A stretch of DNA of 64,000 bases from Lachnoclostridium sp. Marseille-P6806. GTDB lineage: Bacteria; Bacillota; Clostridia; Lachnospirales; Lachnospiraceae. Position numbers and translations under genes: made by a program. Positions 18,437 through 26,051 of this stretch are shown here, in pieces. Below the pieces are notes generated by a model, which did not search any database, was not told the origin of the DNA, and saw only the letters and a list, made by a program, of their open reading frames with translations. The number at the start of each line of letters is the position of its first letter. Within the stretch, counting starts at the first letter, position 1. The stretch spans positions 1-64,000 of the forward strand of contig NZ_LR130582.1 in assembly GCF_900625025.1 (NCBI RefSeq). The letters are read 5' to 3'.

Positions 18437-19663
18437 ATGACATATCAGGAGGCAGAAAAAAAACTGGCAGAATACGGGCAGACGCATGTCCTGCGCTACT
18501 ATGACGAGCTTGACGGCAGAGAACGGAAGGAGCTTCTGGAGCAGATCGGCGGCACGGACTTTTCGGTGCTCCGCTATATCGGGAATCCGGGCGAGGCGCT
18601 GAACCGGGGAAAAATCTCTCCCCTCGGCGCGATGGAGCTTCCGGAGATCGAGGCGCACCGGGAGGAATATACGGAGCGCGGGCTCGCGGCGATCCGCGGG
18701 GGAAAGCTTGGTGCGGTGCTTCTTGCCGGTGGCATGGGCACGCGGCTCGGCTCCGATGATCCGAAGTGCATGTATGATATCGGCCTTACGAAGACCGTCT
18801 ATATCATGGAGAGGCTGATTGTCAATCTGCAGGAGGTCGTGCGGCAGGCCGGCGTTTCGATTCCGCTGTTCATCATGACCTCGGAGAAGAACGATGCGAA
18901 GACGCGCGCGTTCATGAAAGAGCATGATTATTTCGGCTATGACAGCGGGCAGGTCTGGTTCTTCCGGCAGGAGATGGCGCCGGCGGCGGACCGGAACGGA
19001 AAGGTTTTCATGGAGGGAAAGGGGCGCATCGCGACCTCTCCCAACGGAAACGGCGGCTGGTACGTCTCGATGGCGCGGACCGGGATCCTCGATGTGGTGC
19101 ATGAACGCGGGATCGAGTGGCTCAACATCTTTGCGGTCGACAACGTTCTGCAGAGGATTGCGGATCCCTGCTTCCTCGGCGCGACGATGGCGAGCGGCGC
19201 GGCGTCGGGAGCCAAGGTGGTGCGCAAGGTGACGCCGGATGAAAAGGTGGGAGCAATCTGTCTTGAGGACGGGAAGCCATCGATCGTTGAATATTACGAT
19301 ATGACGCCGGAGCTGATGGATGCGAAAAACGAGAAAGGGGAGCCCGCCTATAATTTTGGCGTGATCCTGAATTATCTTTTCCGCGAAAAGGATCTGGCGC
19401 GCATCATGGACGAGAAGCTGCCGATGCACGTGGTGAACAAGAAGATCCCTCATATCGATGAAAACGGCGTTCCGGTCAGCCCGGAGGAACCGAACGGCTT
19501 CAAATTCGAGCAGCTTGTACTCGATATGATTCATGAGCTGGACAGCTGCCTGCCCTATGAGGTCGTCCGGGAGCATGAATTCGCGCCGATCAAGAACCGG
19601 AAGGGTGTCGACTCGGTCGAGTCGGCCAGGGACCTCTGCCGTCGGAACGGGATCGAGCTGTAA
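18437..19663 (+). CDS. UDP-sugar (UDPGP/UAP-type) pyrophosphorylase
   Basis: This 408-residue enzyme belongs to the UDPGP family (UDP-N-acetylglucosamine/UDP-glucose pyrophosphorylases of the eukaryote-like type), which makes a UDP-sugar and PPi from UTP and a sugar 1-phosphate. The nucleotide motif LLAGGMGTRLGSDDPK lies near residue 96, and FAVDNVLQRIADP and KFEQLVLDMI are family features. It is distinct from the GalU/RmlA-type enzymes. AAGGAG at 18423-18428 favours ATG 18437 (8 nt) over ATG 18431 (2 nt). Next to galT-galE and the glycosyltransferases it could supply UDP-GlcNAc, UDP-GalNAc or UDP-hexose. The exact sugar is not decided by sequence. Confidence 0.85.
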   Translation: MTYQEAEKKLAEYGQTHVLRYYDELDGRERKELLEQIGGTDFSVLRYIGNPGEALNRGKISPLGAMELPEIEAHREEYTERGLAAIRGGKLGAVLLAGGMGTRLGSDDPKCMYDIGLTKTVYIMERLIVNLQEVVRQAGVSIPLFIMTSEKNDAKTRAFMKEHDYFGYDSGQVWFFRQEMAPAADRNGKVFMEGKGRIATSPNGNGGWYVSMARTGILDVVHERGIEWLNIFAVDNVLQRIADPCFLGATMASGAASGAKVVRKVTPDEKVGAICLEDGKPSIVEYYDMTPELMDAKNEKGEPAYNFGVILNYLFREKDLARIMDEKLPMHVVNKKIPHIDENGVPVSPEEPNGFKFEQLVLDMIHELDSCLPYEVVREHEFAPIKNRKGVDSVESARDLCRRNGIEL

Positions 19664-19716
19664 GCAGGCAATCAGATCAGGAAGCAGACGCAGGCGCCCC
19701 GGCGGATGACGGACGG

Positions 19717-20655
19717 TCAGCGGCTTTTCTCCCGGCTCCGGTATTCTCCCGGCGAGAGGTTCATCATTTTCCGGAACGCCTTGGAAAAATAGAGAGGACT
19801 CTGAAAGCCGACGGAGTTGGAGATCGCGCTCACGGAGAGCCCGGTTTCCGTGAGGAGGAGACAGGCCCGGCGGATGCGGAACGCGTCGAGATAACGCTTC
19901 GGCGACTGCCCGAGAGCCGCTATGAACTGTCGGTAGAGGGTGCTGCGGCTGACGCCGGCATAGGCGGCGACCGATTCAATCGAAATATTGTAGGCAAAAT
20001 GCGAGTCAATGTAGGAGCAGGCGGTTCTTACATTGGCTCGTTCCGCGTTTTCCTCGGGGGAGGAAGACGCGGGGCGCATGAGAAGAGACAGCGCGAGGCA
20101 GAGGCGTCCGGTCATTTCGACGGAGCTGCAAAAAGAGTTGCCGAATGCTTCGCTGATCTCCCGGAGGCAGCGCGAGAGCTCGCCGCCGTACGGGACGCGC
20201 CGCAGAACGGGGCGCTCCGGTGTAAATTCCGTGGCATCGAGCATGGAGGCGGCATCCGCTCCGGCAAAGCCGACCCACTGGTATTCCCATGGATCTTCCC
20301 CGTCGGCGCGGTACAGGATTTCCGTGTCCGGGCGGACGAGAAAGAGGTCGCCCGCGGACAATGCAAAGCGAAGCTCCGCACTTTTCCCCGCCGGGCCCGC
20401 CGTCTGCGCTCCGCCGGCTTTCTTTTCCGCAGGCGTTCCGGAGTCCGCTCCGTCCCGACGGTTTGCCTCCGCGCGGCGGATCCGGTATTCGCCCTTTCCG
20501 GACAGGACATAGTGGATCAGATAATGGTCGCGCACGCCGGGGCCCCACTGATAGCCGGGCGTGCATTTCTGCTGTCCCACATTATAGACGGAAAGAGAGA
20601 CGAGAGAGCGGCGGGATACCTTATGCGACTGCTTGTAGCCGGCGCTGTGCGTCAT
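19717..20655 (-). CDS. AraC family transcriptional regulator
   Basis: This regulator of about 312 residues has an N-terminal AraC-type cupin sensing domain and a C-terminal pair of helix-turn-helix motifs (SIESVAAYAGVSRSTLYRQF and VSAISNSVGFQSPLYFSKAF). It ends with the usual LSPGEYR. A Gly/Ala/Arg-rich insertion of about 35 residues interrupts the cupin near residues 60-95. The ATG at 20655 has TGAGG 6 nt upstream; a longer frame to 20694 is less likely. It is divergent from galT-galE, so control of galactose metabolism is likely but is inferred from position only. It ends 53 bp from the convergent pyrophosphorylase gene. Confidence 0.88.
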   Translation of the reverse strand: MTHSAGYKQSHKVSRRSLVSLSVYNVGQQKCTPGYQWGPGVRDHYLIHYVLSGKGEYRIRRAEANRRDGADSGTPAEKKAGGAQTAGPAGKSAELRFALSAGDLFLVRPDTEILYRADGEDPWEYQWVGFAGADAASMLDATEFTPERPVLRRVPYGGELSRCLREISEAFGNSFCSSVEMTGRLCLALSLLMRPASSSPEENAERANVRTACSYIDSHFAYNISIESVAAYAGVSRSTLYRQFIAALGQSPKRYLDAFRIRRACLLLTETGLSVSAISNSVGFQSPLYFSKAFRKMMNLSPGEYRSREKSR

Positions 20656-20721
20656 GGCGGACCTCACTTTCGCGGATGTGATTTTCTGCAACAAAATTAC
20701 CGGTGCATGATACTAAATTCC

Positions 20722-20727
20722 ATTGTA
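20722..20727 (-). promoter_or_regulatory. Extended -10 element for the AraC regulator
   Basis: On the minus strand TGC precedes TACAAT, an extended -10 element about 70 nt before the regulator start. No good -35 is visible. No equally clear promoter was found on the plus strand for galT. Confidence 0.35.
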
Positions 20728-20809
20728 GCACGGACGGAAATGCGTGATGATAATGAAAGCGATCATATGCTGTGCATTTCCGAAAGGAATTTCTGAGACG
20801 GAGGATGGA

Positions 20810-22366
20810 ATGAACCAAAAAGACAAGAGTTCTGCGGAGGAGGGCATCCGGGCGCTGGTGGCCTACGGTCTGGGAAAAGGGCTGATCACGGAGGAGGACG
20901 CCGGCTATGCGGCTAATCTCCTGCTGGATGCGCTCTGCTGTGAGCCGCAGGGGGAGTTCAGCGCTGCGGATATCGTGCCGGCGGCGGAGAATGCCCCGGC
21001 GCTGGAGGATATTCTCGATACGCTGCTGTGCGATGCGGCGGCGCGCGGCCTCATCGACGGCGGGCCGGCGAGCCGGGACCTTTTTGATACCCGTCTCATG
21101 TCCTGCCTGTGTCCCCGGCCGGGGGAGGTGGTGCGGCGCTTTTTTGAGCATTACCGGGAGAGTCCTGAGGCGGCCACCGACTACTTCTATAAGCTCAGCC
21201 GCGATTCGGATTATATCCGGGAATACCGCATCCGGAAAGACCGGAAATGGACGTCGCAGACAAAATACGGGACCATTGATATCACGATCAATCTGTCAAA
21301 GCCGGAAAAGGATCCCAAAGCGATTGCAGCCGCGCTCACGAAGAAGCAGAACGCGTATCCGAAGTGCCTGCTCTGCCCCGAGAACGAGGGCTATGCCGGG
21401 CGGCTGGATCATCCGGCGAGGCAGACGCTCCGCCTGATTCCGCTGGAGCTTGGCGGCGAGCGCTGGTACATGCAGTATTCGCCCTACGTCTATTACAACG
21501 AGCACTGCATTGTCCTGTCGAAGAGGCATGCGCCGATGCGGATCGACCGCTCCACGTTCCGCAGGCTCATGGATTTTGTCGCGCTGTTCCCGCACTATAC
21601 CATAGGCTCCAACGCGGATCTTCCGATTGTGGGAGGCTCGATTCTCACGCATGAGCACTTTCAGGGAGGACGCTATGAATTTGCCATGGCGAGGGCGGGG
21701 ATCCGGGAGGAGCTTTGCTTCCGCGGCTTTGAGGATGTGACGGCGGGCATTGTGAACTGGCCGATGTCCGTGATCCGCCTCCGGGGCTCTGCGGATCGGG
21801 TGACGGAGCTTGCGGACCGGATCCTTACCGCATGGCGGGGGTACAGTGACGAGGCGCTGGGGATCCTCGCGTACAGCGGGGACAAGCCGCACAACACGAT
21901 CACGCCCATTGCGCGGCGCAGGGGAGAGCTCTTCGAGCTGGATCTGGTGCTCCGCAACAACCGGACGACGCCGGAGTTCCCTCTGGGAGTTTTTCATCCG
22001 CACGAGGAGCTCCATCATATCAAAAAGGAAAACATCGGCCTCATCGAGGTGATGGGACTGGCGGTGCTCCCGGCGCGTCTTCTTAGCGAGATGGAGCGGC
22101 TCAAGGAGGCGGTCCTTGCAGGCGAGGAAATTTCGGAGATCCCGGAGATCGCGGCCCACGCTGCGTGGTGCCGTGAAATGCTGGACAAGCACCCGGAGCT
22201 CTCTGTGAAAAAGCATTCGGAGGTTTCTTTGGACAAGCGTCTGCTGGACCGCGTCGTCGAGGAGGAGATCGGGCTGGTCTTCCAGAACGTGCTGGAGCAC
22301 TGCGGCGTGTACAAGGACAGCGAGGAGGGGCGCGCGGGCTTCCGGCGCTTCACAAATCGTGTATAA
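20810..22366 (+). CDS. galT: Galactose-1-phosphate uridylyltransferase, Firmicutes type
   Basis: GalT exchanges UMP between UDP-glucose and galactose 1-phosphate in the Leloir pathway. This protein is of the longer Firmicutes class (518 residues, about 500 usual) and differs from the short E. coli type. It has CLLCPENEGYAGR, the active-site region SILTHEHFQGGRYEFAM and a C-terminal FHPHEELHHIKKENIGLIEVMG. GGAGG 5 nt before ATG 20810 fixes the start; an in-frame ATG at 20744 lies in the promoter region. galE follows 24 bp later. The divergent AraC gene may control it. Confidence 0.93.
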   Translation: MNQKDKSSAEEGIRALVAYGLGKGLITEEDAGYAANLLLDALCCEPQGEFSAADIVPAAENAPALEDILDTLLCDAAARGLIDGGPASRDLFDTRLMSCLCPRPGEVVRRFFEHYRESPEAATDYFYKLSRDSDYIREYRIRKDRKWTSQTKYGTIDITINLSKPEKDPKAIAAALTKKQNAYPKCLLCPENEGYAGRLDHPARQTLRLIPLELGGERWYMQYSPYVYYNEHCIVLSKRHAPMRIDRSTFRRLMDFVALFPHYTIGSNADLPIVGGSILTHEHFQGGRYEFAMARAGIREELCFRGFEDVTAGIVNWPMSVIRLRGSADRVTELADRILTAWRGYSDEALGILAYSGDKPHNTITPIARRRGELFELDLVLRNNRTTPEFPLGVFHPHEELHHIKKENIGLIEVMGLAVLPARLLSEMERLKEAVLAGEEISEIPEIAAHAAWCREMLDKHPELSVKKHSEVSLDKRLLDRVVEEEIGLVFQNVLEHCGVYKDSEEGRAGFRRFTNRV

Positions 22367-22390
22367 TGAGCAAAGGAAAGGAGCAGAGAG

Positions 22391-23413
22391 ATGAAGATTC
22401 TTGTTGCCGGCGGCGCCGGATTCATAGGAAGTCATACGGTGGTGGAGCTGATCGGGGCGGGGCATGAGCCCGTGATCATGGACAATCTGTATAATGCGAG
22501 CCGGGAGGTCCTTTCGCGCATCCGGACGATCACGGGGCGCGAGGTGCCCTTTTATCAGACGGATATCCGCGACCGGGAGGGAATGGAGGCCGTGTTTCAG
22601 GCGGAAAAGCCGGAGGCTGTGATTCACTTTGCGGGTCTCAAGGCAGTCGGGGAGTCCGTCCGCAGGCCGTGGGAATATTACGACAACAACATCACGGGCA
22701 CGCTGACGCTGGTCGACGTGATGCGGAAAAACGGCTGCAAAAATATTATTTTCTCGAGCTCGGCGACGGTGTACGGCGATCCCGCGTTCGTTCCGATCAC
22801 GGAGGACTGCCCGAAAGGACAGTGCACGAATCCCTACGGCTGGACGAAGTCGATGCTGGAGCAGGTGCTCGGCGACATACAGGCTGCCGACCCGGAGTGG
22901 AATGTGATTCTTCTGCGCTATTTCAATCCGATCGGCGCGCACGCCTCGGGACTAATGGGCGAGAGCCCGAACGGCATCCCGAACAATCTGATGCCCTATG
23001 TGACGCAGGTCGCCGTGGGAAAGAGGGACAGGCTCCATGTGTTCGGCGACAACTATGATACGCCGGACGGAACCGGCGTCCGCGATTACATCCATGTGGT
23101 CGATCTGGCGAAAGGGCACGTCTGCGCCCTGAAGAAGCTTGCCCCGGGCTCCGGGCTCAGCATTTACAATCTCGGAACCGGCCACGGATACAGTGTGCTG
23201 GACATCGTGAAAAACTTTGAAGAGGCGACGGGAGTCAGCGTTCCGTATGTGATCGACCCCCGGAGAGAGGGCGATATCGCGACCTGCTACTGCTCGGCGG
23301 AGAAAGCGGAGCGCGAGCTCGGATGGAAAGCGCAGTTCGGGATCCGGGAGATGTGCGAGGATTCGTGGCGCTGGCAGAAGAACAACCCGGACGGCTATGA
23401 GAGTGCGACATGA
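22391..23413 (+). CDS. galE: UDP-glucose 4-epimerase
   Basis: GalE interconverts UDP-galactose and UDP-glucose (and sometimes the GlcNAc forms) using bound NAD+. This 340-residue extended SDR has the N-terminal NAD motif GGAGFIGSH (residues 7-15), the catalytic SSSATVYG serine/threonine region and YGWTKSMLE (Tyr and Lys). The C-terminal RREGDIATCYCSAEKA is typical. AAAGGAG precedes the ATG. It follows galT and overlaps the next small gene by 4 bp (ATGA). Besides galactose use it can provide UDP-Gal for the nearby glycosyltransferases. Confidence 0.95.
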   Translation: MKILVAGGAGFIGSHTVVELIGAGHEPVIMDNLYNASREVLSRIRTITGREVPFYQTDIRDREGMEAVFQAEKPEAVIHFAGLKAVGESVRRPWEYYDNNITGTLTLVDVMRKNGCKNIIFSSSATVYGDPAFVPITEDCPKGQCTNPYGWTKSMLEQVLGDIQAADPEWNVILLRYFNPIGAHASGLMGESPNGIPNNLMPYVTQVAVGKRDRLHVFGDNYDTPDGTGVRDYIHVVDLAKGHVCALKKLAPGSGLSIYNLGTGHGYSVLDIVKNFEEATGVSVPYVIDPRREGDIATCYCSAEKAERELGWKAQFGIREMCEDSWRWQKNNPDGYESAT

Positions 23414-23673
23414 GAATCTGGTTCAAGGAATGGAAAAACAACCGTCTTCTCCGCGATACGGTCGTCGAGGATCATTCGGAGGAAACGAGGACGCATAAGG
23501 TGCTGAAAGCCGTGGACAGTGCGTGCAGAGAGCTGGATCTCTCGCGTCCGATCTGGCTTGATTCGACGCAGCAGGATTTTCTCCGTCATGCGCGCGCAAG
23601 GTTCACGCAGGATGCCTTTATCGATGCGGTGGATTTTGATTTTCTGGAGATTCATGTGATCGAGGAGGACTGA
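23410..23673 (+). CDS. Small protein of unknown function (87 aa)
   Basis: I do not recognise this 87-residue protein. It starts at an ATG that overlaps the galE stop (ATGA), so it is probably translated by coupling. It is highly charged, with no membrane segment or signal peptide, and ends in an acidic IHVIEED. DFLRHARARFTQDAFIDAVDFDFLEIHV looks folded rather than low-complexity. A terminator follows at 23711-23744, so it closes the galT-galE operon. Confidence 0.65.
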   Translation: MRIWFKEWKNNRLLRDTVVEDHSEETRTHKVLKAVDSACRELDLSRPIWLDSTQQDFLRHARARFTQDAFIDAVDFDFLEIHVIEED

Positions 23674-23710
23674 GCGGCTCTTTGGCGGCTCTTCTCCGTG
23701 TCCGGTTTCC

Positions 23711-23744
23711 GCCCGGTTCCTTGCGGGGGCCGGGCTTCTTTTTT
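23711..23744 (+). terminator. Intrinsic terminator of the gal operon
   Basis: GCCCGG (23711-23716) and CCGGGC (23730-23735) form a GC-rich hairpin followed by a run that is almost all T. It lies 38 bp after the small gene behind galE. Confidence 0.8.
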
Positions 23745-23909
23745 GCAAAGCTTTTTTGCAAAGCGGAGAGAGGGATTTTAACGGGTTTACGGCAGCGCTC
23801 TCAGGTCCTATAATAGAGCGTAACCGCGGCTTTCCGGCCGCGGAGGGAACTGGCTTTCCGGCGCGGCTTTTCTGCCCCGGGGAGCCGCGTCAATATCATA
23901 TTCACAGAA

Positions 23910-24013
23910 GATGTGTAGAGTAGGTATCGCGCGTAAAGTGCCATGAGTACGGGATGTTGACCATGGACGAAGGCCGGATGGCCGCGATGCGGTGCCGCTT
24001 CCGCTACTACATC
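23910..24013 (+). promoter_or_regulatory. Tetrahydrofolate (THF-I) riboswitch
   Basis: The stretch matches the folT/THF riboswitch pattern as I know it: a closing stem made by GATGTGTAG (23910-23918) and CTACTACATC (24004-24013), GTAGGTATCGCG with AAGTG after it, GGGATGTTG in the middle, CGAAGG, and GGTGCCGCTTCCGCTAC at the 3' side. A 7-bp hairpin (CCGAAGA/TCTTCGG, 24013-24032) follows, then a GAGGAGG ribosome binding site at 24050-24056. Folate binding should change access to that site. The downstream gene is a folate-type ECF S component, which fits. Confidence 0.85.
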
Positions 24014-24062
24014 CGAAGACTGTCCTCTTCGGTGCAGCAGCAACGCGTCGAGGAGGAAAAGC

Positions 24063-24590
24063 ATGAAAAGATACTCTCCCTACGCGCTTGCTTACGCAGG
24101 CGTGCTCATTGCAATGAACGTGGTTCTTTCGCGTCTTGTCTCCATCCCCATCGGCCACTCGCTCCGCATTTCCGTCAGCTCGGTACCGGTCATGCTGGGG
24201 GGACTGTGGCTGGGGCCGGTTTTCGGCGGGGCAATCGGTTTTGTCGGCGATATGCTCGGCTGTGCGTTTTCGGGCTATGCGCCGAATCCTCTGATCACCT
24301 GCTCGGCGGTTCTGACGGGCGTGATACCGGGACTTCTCGGGAGCTTCATCCGAAAGGGAGCCTCCGTGCAGGGAAAGCTCCTGCGCCTGCTGCCGGTCGT
24401 GGCGGGCATGATGATGATTACCTCGCAGGGCTTTACGACGCTCGGGATTTCCGTGATGTACAGGCTGCCGTTCGGAGCGACATGGCTCACGCGGATCCCG
24501 CAGACCTTGCTTCTCATTCCGCTCAACGCTTTTCTGACCGCTGTTTTCTATGACAGGGTGCGTCTTCCGAATCTTCGGGAGAATCAATGA
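24063..24590 (+). CDS. folT: Folate ECF transporter S component
   Basis: This 175-residue membrane protein is a substrate-binding S component of an energy-coupling factor transporter, the FolT type. It has about six hydrophobic segments, with SVPVMLGGLWLGPVFGGAIGF and GDMLGCAF typical of the family. It works with the shared EcfT/EcfA module, which is not encoded in the window. The THF riboswitch directly upstream supports folate as substrate. A strong ribosome binding site (GAGGAGG) lies 6 nt before the ATG. Confidence 0.9.
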   Translation: MKRYSPYALAYAGVLIAMNVVLSRLVSIPIGHSLRISVSSVPVMLGGLWLGPVFGGAIGFVGDMLGCAFSGYAPNPLITCSAVLTGVIPGLLGSFIRKGASVQGKLLRLLPVVAGMMMITSQGFTTLGISVMYRLPFGATWLTRIPQTLLLIPLNAFLTAVFYDRVRLPNLRENQ

Positions 24591-24655
24591 GAATATCAAT
24601 AAAGAGTATTTAATCTAATTTAAGAACATCAATGAAGGATACGACGTAAGGATTC

Positions 24656-25966
24656 ATGGCATACGACAGATATTCAGGCCGATCTTCCGGCCGCCCGCGC
24701 CGCGACGGCGGGGACAGGGACAATTACGGCGGATACCGGGACGACCCGGACCGTGACAGGACGTTCCGGAAGCGGACAGGCTTTCCGGAAAACCGGGAAT
24801 ACGAGCGGGAGTACGGCTCCGGTCTTCGGAGCGCGGAGGACGGCAGGCGGCGGACAAGGAGGCGGAGCCGGGCACGGGAAGAGGCCTGCCGCAGACGAAA
24901 GCGGCAGCTCCGCATCTATCGGACCATGATGGGGGCGGCTGTCGCGACTATCCTCTTTGCCGTGAGCGCCGCGGTGTGGCTCCATATTTCGGGGAGCATC
25001 GAGAACGTACAAGCGGCGGAGGAAGCGGCGGCGGTTCAGGAAGCGGCAGAGGAAGCGGCCAGAATGGCCGAGGCGCAGGCAGTGGAGGAGGCGGCGCAGC
25101 AGTCGGCCGAGGCGGAGAGCGTGGAAAATGAGTCCGGCTTCTTCGCCGGGTACTCGCCGGAGAAAAGCTCACTTACGGCGGTCATTCCGGAGGATACTGA
25201 CGTGACCAGCGAATACGCGGTTATGATCGACCTCGATACCGGAGAAATCGTTGCGGAACGAAACAGCGGGACGGTCATTTATCCGGCCTCCATGACCAAA
25301 ATCCTCACGGTTCTTACGGCGGCAGATACCATTACGCCGGAACAGCTTGACGACAGCTTTGTCATCACGCAGGAGATCACGGACTATGTGTTCTCGCACG
25401 ACTGCAGCGCGGTGAACTGGGATATCGGCGAGCGGGTGACGGTGAGGGATCTGCTGTACGGGACGATTCTTGAATCCGGCGGTGATGCGGCGCTGGGACT
25501 TGCGGTATACTGCGCGGGCTCGGAGGAGGCTTTCGTCGAGCAGATGAATGAAAAAGCGCGCTCGCTGGGGATCGGCGGGACAGCGCATTTTACGACCTGC
25601 ATCGGCGTATTTAATGAGGAGAATCGCTGCACGGTCGTAGATATGGCGATGATCCTCAAGGCGGCGGTGGAAAATCCGCTGCTGCGCGAGGTTCTGTCCG
25701 CGCGTACCTATACGACGAGCGCGACGGCGGAGCATGCGGACGGCATCACGATTTCCAACTGGTTCCTCCGGCGCATCGAGGACAAGGAGACGGGCGGAAC
25801 CGTGGAATGCGCGAAGACCGGCTTCGTCAATCAGTCGGGGAACTGCGCGGCCAGCTTTGCCGTGTCGGACTCCGGGAAAAACTATATCTGCGTGACAGCG
25901 AACACGTGGAGCGCATGGCGCTGTATCTATGACCATGTCGCCATGTATTCGGCTTATATGCGTTGA
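24656..25966 (+). CDS. D-alanyl-D-alanine carboxypeptidase, S11 family (DacF-like)
   Basis: This penicillin-binding protein of 436 residues trims the terminal D-Ala of peptidoglycan stems outside the membrane. The SxxK motif is SMTK within PASMTKILT, the third motif is KTG in CAKTGFVNQSGN, and the second motif reads SGG (ESGGDAALGLA) where SxN is usual. The N-terminus is odd: about 85 Arg/Gly/Asp-rich cytoplasmic residues precede a single membrane segment (MMGAAVATILFAVSAAVWL), followed by an Ala/Glu-rich linker. There is no C-terminal anchor, so it is held by the N-terminal segment. AAGG precedes the ATG at 24656. Confidence 0.88.
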   Translation: MAYDRYSGRSSGRPRRDGGDRDNYGGYRDDPDRDRTFRKRTGFPENREYEREYGSGLRSAEDGRRRTRRRSRAREEACRRRKRQLRIYRTMMGAAVATILFAVSAAVWLHISGSIENVQAAEEAAAVQEAAEEAARMAEAQAVEEAAQQSAEAESVENESGFFAGYSPEKSSLTAVIPEDTDVTSEYAVMIDLDTGEIVAERNSGTVIYPASMTKILTVLTAADTITPEQLDDSFVITQEITDYVFSHDCSAVNWDIGERVTVRDLLYGTILESGGDAALGLAVYCAGSEEAFVEQMNEKARSLGIGGTAHFTTCIGVFNEENRCTVVDMAMILKAAVENPLLREVLSARTYTTSATAEHADGITISNWFLRRIEDKETGGTVECAKTGFVNQSGNCAASFAVSDSGKNYICVTANTWSAWRCIYDHVAMYSAYMR

Positions 25967-25971
25967 AAACA

Positions 25972-25996
25972 GGCCGCGGCGGGTTAAGCTGCGGCC
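25972..25996 (+). terminator. GC-rich hairpin after the carboxypeptidase gene
   Basis: GGCCGC and GCGGCC arms enclose a 13-nt loop just after the stop at 25966. Only a weak, interrupted T-rich stretch follows, so termination is uncertain. Confidence 0.35.
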
Positions 25997-26007
25997 GTTC
26001 TGCTGCT

Positions 26008-26044
26008 TTGGCGCGTGCCTCGCACAATACACTTCGGCATGAGG
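26008..26044 (+). repeat. Hairpin repeat, terminal module only (upstream of ABC exporter)
   Basis: This is a short copy of the intergenic repeat, with GGCGCGTGCCTCGCACAA and ACTTCGGCATGAGG. As in the trpS copy, its GAGG is the probable ribosome binding site, 7 nt before the next ATG at 26052. The GTGC arm of the small inner hairpin is changed to ACAC here. Confidence 0.75.
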
Positions 26045-26051
26045 ATTCGGA

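Noticed and set aside
21296-22942. Long antisense frame (548 codons) opposite galT-galE
   Set aside because: It spans two clear genes on the other strand and has no recognisable domain.
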